In this document: piece by piece, positions 58,091-64,000 of the stretch
Position numbering within the stretch: the stretch's first letter is position 1
How the letters are laid out: every line of letters begins with the position of its first letter
Assembly: GCF_014529535.1 (NCBI RefSeq)
Contig: NC_050735.1
Coordinates: forward strand, 7,575,739-7,639,738
Direction of reading: 5' to 3'
Length of the DNA: 64,000 nt
Origin: Bradysia coprophila
Lineage: Eukaryota > Arthropoda > Insecta > Diptera > Sciaridae
Translations under genes and position numbers: made by a program
Notes under the pieces: model-generated
Databases searched by the model: none
What the model was told of the DNA's origin: nothing
What the model saw: only the letters and a program-made list of their open reading frames with translations

Positions 58091-58793
58091 GAAGGTACGC
58101 AGAAACAATTGGCTGTAATGTAAACTTTCTCACGAGCCTCATAGTTAGATACATGGCCTAGTGAAATTAGTTTATTAGGCTGGTGAAATAGCTATTGATG
58201 CAACTCGATGCAAAGTAATTTATTAGGCTCCAGATGTGTAATTATGTCTCATACTACACATATAGTGAGCCCAAATAAGTTCCTAAATTTAGGAATATTT
58301 AATAAGTTTATGGAATTAAATTCTTAAAAATGGGTCCTGAGTTCAGGTAGCATTTACTTTAGGATACTTTAGCATTTATTCATCTCCTTACTTATGTTTT
58401 ACAATTTCATTCTATCTAAGGTATTGCATTACAGTAGTCAAACATTACAATATCTGGACTCCAGATTCTGGAGATGTTCGCTTTTAAATCTTCTCAATTC
58501 AAAATCCTTCTTACCCAGTGGTAAGTCTCGGTTCACATATTAAATGTTGAACTTTGAACTTGACCGCAGTCAACACTTATAATTAGGTAAATAAACAGCC
58601 CCACCTGGCTGTATTATGAAACAGATGAGTACTCAGATCAATTGTTGTGGACATTACACAAAATGAGAAATATTCACAAAGTAAATTGAATGAACAAACA
58701 CATCATCTCTTTGATCAGAAGAAGGAAACCGCCTTTCGGTACAAAGTGTTTTATTCTGTCTCAGATGACTAGAGTGCACGCAACAAATGCGAA
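58091..58793. other. Flank of DM4/DM12 gene, repeat relic only
   Basis: A relic related to 35527-35750 lies at 58128-58200 (TTTCTCACGAGCCTCATAG and TTATTAGGCTGGTGAAA). No other feature seen; no clear TATA box for the gene. Confidence 0.5.
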
Positions 58794-59982
58794 ATGATGT
58801 TAAAAATATTCAACGTAATAATCTTAGTGTATGTGCTTCGAATGTACTTAGTGAATTGCCATTCAGACAACACGGTGGCTTTAAATGGATCGAGTACTAT
58901 TCGTCACAAGCGAACGTTGAATTTCTATTTTCCTCACAACAGTTGCTATGCGGTAAGTGCGACATCATTAGCGAAACGTAAAATGATGCACAGTTGGTCG
59001 TCCAACATGAAATTGATAATTTTTTTGTTTTGGAAAATGTCAGCTGGCCGTCGTTTTGTCACTACCTCTAAATGACTTGCCTGTAGGTAGATCAGTCTTC
59101 GTTGCCTATAATTTCGAAACAAACTTCTACTATCCCTATTTTGACAGTGCAGCTGGGATCGTACCATTGCCATTTACTTGGGTAAAACTTCTAAAGTCTC
59201 TAGAGAGAACAACAACATTTCGCACAGTTTATTCTAGATCGATGAACCTGGAGCGAATGCTGGAACCAAGCATAGAATTGATTTACCGCCTGCTTCTAGA
59301 CAGCTAAATGATGCTGATGAAGGTATAGATAAAAAATTGGTTACTGGAACCGTTGATGAAAATTTGGCGAGAGAAACTATTGTTGGGAAATTGGTGAAAG
59401 GAGAGATAGACTTAGTTCAATCTTCAAATGTTACCACGAAGCACCTACAACATGAAATTAAAGTGACCAAAGAGAAAATTAAGTCGTTGAAGAAGACAAC
59501 GAAAACGCATGTTAAGAACACGAAGAAAACTCATAGAAAAAACCGTAGCCTCTTGCAAAATTATTTCATGTCGCGTAGGCGATTTTTTAAATTAATGGAG
59601 AGTAAACTGGACAGGTGATTGCATAGATTTTCATACAAAAAGCCACGGTGTATCACTACTATACTTTTAGATCCGGACTGCAAGGGAATGTCTGCCTTTT
59701 AAAAGCCATTTGCGAAACTGCACAAACAGCTTTCGGATCAAACAACGGCATTATTGGAAGTGTCATCGACGTACTATTCTTGTAAGTGGTTAACATTCAA
59801 GGCTACTCAGAAAGAAACATTTCCAAGCAAATCAGATTATTTGTAGACCGTCTGCATCGAAGGATGAGAAACTACCCAAGAGATACTACCAAGCGGAGAA
59901 TGATGGACGGTCAGGAAAGTGCGATTCATATAATAAAAAATGTCCGAAGGGTATATTCGACTTTATATCAAAGATAATATAA
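58794..59982 (+). CDS. DM4/DM12-domain secreted protein
   Basis: Five exons with GT-AG introns: 58794-58952, 59044-59181, 59238-59614, 59671-59781 and 59811-59982, giving 318 aa. Signal peptide (residues about 1-21), then RHKR, a likely furin-type site before TLNFYFP. Exon 2 has the family N-terminal strand, SVFVAYNFETNFYYP. Exon 3 carries a lysine-rich linker (IKSLKKTTKTHVK) and SRRRFFKLMESKL. The DM4/DM12 domain proper begins with NVCLLKAICETA, then GIIGSVIDVLF, and ends with YYQAENDGRSGKCDSYNKKC, PKGIFDF. The cysteines (C in NVC, AIC, KC, KKC) match the four-cysteine family pattern. Function unknown; expected to be secreted or on the cell surface. Start: two adjacent ATGs at 58794 and 58797; I took the first. 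Confidence 0.88.
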
Positions 59983-60981
59983 AAAATCTGTTTCATTTTG
60001 ACGACCTACTTTCGTACTTCTTACGCCTACATACATTGTAGATTGTGAATGTAACAAGTAGGATAAAGAGAACTTTTTTTTCCGTAAATAAGTATTTACT
60101 ACTGCTGGAATATTAGAAGAAAGCCAAATGAGAATAGAAATCATTCTTTTCGAGCGTTGTTGTCCAATTAACATCCTCTCACTCATCCAAACATTTTTTT
60201 TTCTTCAACAGAAACGAGTAAACAGTTATTTTTGCTGTGCTTTATGCATTGTTCAAGCTATATATTCTCAATCGGTTTGATGGCTCTGCAGCCAGATATT
60301 TTCTTACTTTTCAATCCCACTCGACTTAAACAATTTTGAGGTTGCGATGAATCAAGAGATAGATAAGACCTGGAAGTACTCTGATCAGCGTGTTTTATTA
60401 TTATTTGTTATTATTTATTTATTATTATTTGTTATCGACAACGGCATGCTAAAAAATGAAGTCAAATCAAATCATTTGATATTAATCTGTTGAAAATATC
60501 TATATCAAATGAAGTAGTAGATTGTATAACTAAACTAATGATATGAATGCCGTTTCCGTATGTGTCTGTGTATATATTAAAACCGAACTGGATCGTTTAA
60601 TTGTTTAAAGATTCATAGTAGGTTGCACCACCACAAACCTTTGTTATTTTCACTCAAAGCAAACACATTTTAACACAAAACGATGGTCCCAATTTTTTCA
60701 GAAAGGACGCGGAACGAAGTTATCATCGAAAAAATATAATTTTTTCGCACAAATTTAGGCTATAATTTAGCGTTGCGGAGATTCTCCTTAATTTTTATCT
60801 AGGCATCTCGCCTAAATGTAGGCTAGACTCGACATACAAACAAAAATTCGTACTTGGGATACCTCGTTTAAGGAAATAAGACTTATCGAACCTTTATCTG
60901 CTAAGGCTTTAAATCCATAAGGTGATTAAGGCTTGACTTGAACTTGACCCGAGTCTGAAATTCTCGATTTCGGGTTCTAAT
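59983..60981. other. No gene seen
   Basis: AT-rich intergenic sequence with a (TTATTATT)n run at about 60395-60435. No coding or RNA gene supported. Confidence 0.5.
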
Positions 60982-61133
60982 CAGGGCTTACTTTAGAGAA
61001 TTTTAATTCTGAAAATTCCGAAAAAGTTCCGAAAAATTGTGAAATAATTTTTCGGAATTTCTCAGAACTTTTTCGGAACTTTTTCAGAATTTTCGGAATT
61101 TTCAGAATTAAAACTCTCTAAAAGTAAGCCCTG
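60982..61133. mobile_element. 152-bp hAT-type MITE
   Basis: Ends CAGGGCTTACTTTAGAG and CTCTAAAAGTAAGCCCTG; an exact 8-bp duplication GTTCTAAT (60974-60981, 61134-61141) with T2/A7. Interior is mostly AATTCCGAAAA repeats and their complement. Confidence 0.9.
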
Positions 61134-61674
61134 GTTCTAATATTAAATTTTCAGATTATATCCGGTCGAGTTCGGGTAACCCGAAAATTTTAAACCAGCA
61201 TCAGAAATCACAAATTTTTAGGAAAAATTTCGGGTTATCCGAACTTCATTTGATGTAACCAGAAAATTCCGGTTTCATGTCAAAGTTTGTCCCTCGAACC
61301 CCAAAGTAAAAGTTCGTGTTCAGATCCGAAATCGAAAATTGCAGGTTCAGGTCAAAATCAGGTGTGTTTCAGTGTAGTCCATCAACTATTATTAAAGTCA
61401 GTCAAGTTCACAAATGATTTTACATCTTAAAGCAGGCTAATTAGTACATACTCCAATTCACGTTTATAGAAAAGCTATTGTTTTAATTGTCTTGTTTGTT
61501 CCATTGATTAACACTATTACCATCTCCACTAGAAATTTTGTGAAAATAATTAAAAAAATCTTTCCATAGTTTTTAGCGTTCAGTTTATTGCTACCATTCG
61601 GTGCATTCTAATATTCTGCCGCCAACGGATTAACATCTTCATAGTGGACGATTAAAATTTAATTAAAGAAAATT
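61134..61674. other. No gene seen
   Basis: Degenerate repeats of the AATTTCGGGTT type, otherwise plain AT-rich sequence upstream of the DM4/DM12 relic. Confidence 0.5.
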
Positions 61675-61818
61675 ATGTTCGCGAAAGACTGTTTTCTGCT
61701 TGCCTTAGTTCTCTGTTTTGCTTGCTGTACTTGTGAATTTGCTAAAAAAGAAACGAAAAATGAAATATTGCAAAGGCATAAAAGAGTGATACCATGGTTA
61801 CAAACTGCAGGTTGTGGT
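61675..61818 (+). pseudogene. DM4/DM12-type first exon, probable relic
   Basis: 48 codons: a signal peptide (FLLALVLCFACCTCEF) then RHKRVIPWLQTAGCG, equivalent to RHKRTLNFYFPHNSCYA in the gene at 58794, and a GT donor at 61819. I find no second exon in the 420 bp before the 3' end of the opposite-strand gene, and the phase does not join to the exon at 63797. It may be a relic or have distant exons. Confidence 0.5.
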
Positions 61819-62238
61819 GTGAGTATAAGTTCCGATTTGTTATCAACCTTTCGCCGACGATGAGCGTATGTGCAATGTAACTATCAAGCCTATTGCTCCT
61901 TTTGACCAAGCAATTTTCAATGGATTACAAAATCTATTACTTCATTAGGAGTTGCAATGTTACGTTACATTTTGCTAGAAACAAGCCAGATTAGCAGAGC
62001 ACATTGCTTATTTTCTCGATGTATCGTCGATAACAGATGACATAGCCGTCCGTAAAAAGTTTTGGTTACGTAATCAAGTCTTTCAGATCGGTTTTTTTTA
62101 AGAACTCGATCGACTCAACCGGTAATTGTTTACGTTGTTTCTTGTCCATAGAATAACTCTTTGAAATTTTCTGTTTTGAGAAAACTTCTTCTACGCTGCA
62201 ATGAATAACACTTTTATCGAACAAAAAGACGCTAGATT

Positions 62239-63273
62239 TCAACCAATCAATTTTATTATATTCTCCATTGAGCCATAAATACCGGTAAATTGATCCAACA
62301 AAGATTTTGGACATTCTTTAAAGATTTTCTCACATGGAGCTCCAGATCTACCAAACTCCTCCGCACGAAGATATTCGTTTTGCGAGTGATCGTTTATCTT
62401 ATCTTTAGTCGATGAAGGTCTAAGTAAAATGGATCAGTGAATCTCTTACTTCACCAAACTTTAATCAAGAGATCTTACGTCATTATAATGTGCATCAGTT
62501 CGCCAAGTATCCCACTTTTAAAGGTAAACGGTGCTTGCGCTGATTCACATATACTTCGGAGCATACAGGGTCTTCCTGCTAGACCACTTCTACAATGGGA
62601 TCGGTGTTTAATAAATGAAAATTGTGATAAGGACATTACAAACCTCTCCGCCAACATTTCGATACCCTTGAATAAACTCCATCGAGCGGTGGCAAAATCA
62701 TTCGGTTTAGATATGCGATAGTCCGCCGCCGTATATACCTTGTCCTCGTCATCACTGAAATCATCATAATACTCTGAGTCTTCACCGGTGGTGTCATTAC
62801 CTCTATCAATTTCTACAGCTTCGATATCGTATTTCTCGTAACCATCGCTAATGGTTGAACTGTTTGTTTGATTAGCTTGCATTCCAATTATTTTATGTTC
62901 GTCGACGGTTTCCGTTTGTTGATCATTCAAAGAACTTCTTTTACGACGACTGGTTACGGGACGAGTGATCGGATTAAATGGATCTTGCATAAAGTGCATC
63001 ACTAAAGTTGTATTGTCCGGCACAAAGTATTCTGCTTTCAACACATAGCCAAGTGTGACAGATTCAAAGTCCAAATCGACTGGAATACCAATACCGCCGA
63101 TTAACTAGCCAATTTGTTTGATGTAGCTTTTTCGCCCCAAAAATTGTAAATTTGAAATTATGTTTTACCTGAACTCTAGTGGGAGCGGTTGGAGGGAAAA
63201 TCAGATAACGTTTAGATCGATGAACATCAGCCATGCTGACTCCGAGTACAATTAGTATCAAAAAGATAATCAT
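62239..63273 (-). CDS. DM4/DM12-domain secreted protein
   Basis: Three exons on the minus strand: 63169-63273, 62479-63104 and 62239-62419, giving 303 aa, GT-AG introns. Signal peptide (MIIFLILIVLGVSMA), then RSKRYLIFPPTAPTRVQ, the hallmark start of these proteins. Exon 2 has the GGIGIPVDLD strand, then YVLKAEYFVP, a basic RRKRS site, and an acidic, unstructured linker (EYYDDFSDDEDK). The DM4/DM12 domain begins with ARWSLFKGIEMLAERFV, then C-rich RPCMLRSICESAQAPF, GILGELMHIIMTP, and ends with YLRAEEFGRSGAPCEKIFKE and CPKSLLDQF. All expected cysteines are present and the frame is open. Compared with the gene at 58794 it has fewer introns and a long acidic linker, so the two are old paralogs. 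Function unknown. Confidence 0.9.
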
Positions 63274-63796
63274 ATTTGGAGAAGTTGAATTCGTTGCACA
63301 GAAATAAAACTGTAGATGAAGGCGACCGTCGTTTGAAGTAGCTTTCAAATTCTAATGAGATGATCGATGTGGTAGGTAAAATTGTATGAAGGTAGATTGT
63401 ACCTCATCAAGTCTATGACGAATATGTCTTTTGAGAGGTAAACCAAGCACTAACAGCCAATCAACTCACAGCTAAGTATATTCTTCATCGAAAAATTCGA
63501 AGAAATCTCTATGCAAGAAACATTTCAACTTGCTATAACCACTAAACTTCGAACAAGTATACGACAATAGAATGATCATCATTCAATTATCACCTTCTGT
63601 TATGTGTAACGCAACGTTTAAAAAGTATATGTAACGGAATACCATTTAACATGTTCTTGTTATTTAAAGTTTGATTTTTGCTAGGTTGTTGACTTCAATA
63701 CCAGCGAATAAATATAAATAAAAAAAAAAACTGAAATCGGATTAGTAGGTTAGCCCTTTTGACTACCGGTTTATATTTACAAAAAAAACCTTTCAG
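63274..63796. other. Intergenic, presumed upstream of last gene
   Basis: No first exon found for the gene below: no signal peptide followed by KR was recognised. An A-run lies at 63718-63730. Confidence 0.45.
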
Positions 63797-63953
63797 TTAT
63801 ACTAATGGATCAATGTTTTCTTTCAAGTTCATTGCAGCCATGGCAATTCCATTACAAAATATTGGCAGACACGTTTTCATGGCGTTCAACTTTGAGGCGC
63901 ATTATGGTCTAGCTGACAACAATACCTTTTCACCGTCTGGCGTCAACAGTTGG
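63797..63953 (+). CDS. DM4/DM12-type gene, one exon, runs off window
   Basis: The exon encodes YTNGSMFSFKFIAAMAIPLQ and HVFMAFNFEAHYGLAD, matching the N-terminal strand region (VFVAYNFETNFYYP) of the gene at 58794, and ends SGVNSW before a GT donor at 63954. The acceptor CTTTCAG at 63790-63796 is my choice and gives phase 2; the frame is also open further left. First exon not found and the DM4/DM12 domain would lie past the window, so it is partial and may be a pseudogene. Confidence 0.65.
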
Positions 63954-64000
63954 GTTAGTTTTTTTTAAGTCGGTACACAGATCCGTGCATAAATGTATGT

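Overview
The window is insect nuclear DNA, most likely from a fly (Diptera). It is AT-rich with small introns of about 50-100 bp. It carries gene families I know only from insects: 7tm_6 odorant receptors, DM4/DM12-domain secreted proteins, and small secreted proteins resembling DUF1091. A mitochondrial ND5 fragment reads in the invertebrate mitochondrial code. I cannot fix the genus from sequence alone. Roughly 10 kb is gene sequence including introns that are not just repeats; most of the rest is transposable elements, many nested in one another.

Layout. 0.8-5.1 kb: a 5'-truncated LINE reverse transcriptase split by a 2,530-bp hAT-type element. 8.5-12.1 kb: a second copy of that element, the same length, inside another inverted-repeat element. 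15.0-15.8 kb: a LINE 3' relic. 16.4-20.0 kb: two tandem four-exon genes for small secreted proteins (DUF1091/ML-like). 20.8-25.0 kb: a nested element with long subterminal motif arrays. 25.1-28.6 kb: foldback and tandem repeats. 29.5-34.6 kb and 38.9-42.6 kb: two intact seven-exon odorant receptor genes on the minus strand, each 398 aa with identical exon lengths. 35.5-38.7 kb and 43.4-46.6 kb: LINE, SINE, transposase and MITE relics. 46.7-52.7 kb: a third odorant receptor, decayed. 52.7-57.7 kb: a multi-level nest (inverted-repeat element, PHD-finger LINE, ND5 fragment, Tc1-like element, hAT foldback) that separates that receptor from its upstream block. 58.8-64 kb: a DM4/DM12 cluster with two complete genes on opposite strands, one first-exon relic, and one gene running off the end.

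How the genes relate. The odorant receptors form one direct tandem array that arose by duplication including about 350 bp of upstream sequence. The two DUF1091-like genes are likewise a tandem pair, each with a TATA-like box exactly 70 bp before its ATG. The DM4/DM12 genes are diverged members of one family. The three families are neighbours and I see no pathway link between them. I found no single clearly new biological system. The most unusual structures are the 20.8-25.0 kb element, the 52.7-57.7 kb nest, and the hAT element carrying a LINE tail as cargo. All exon models come from reading splice signals and protein similarity by eye and from memory of families; no database search was run.
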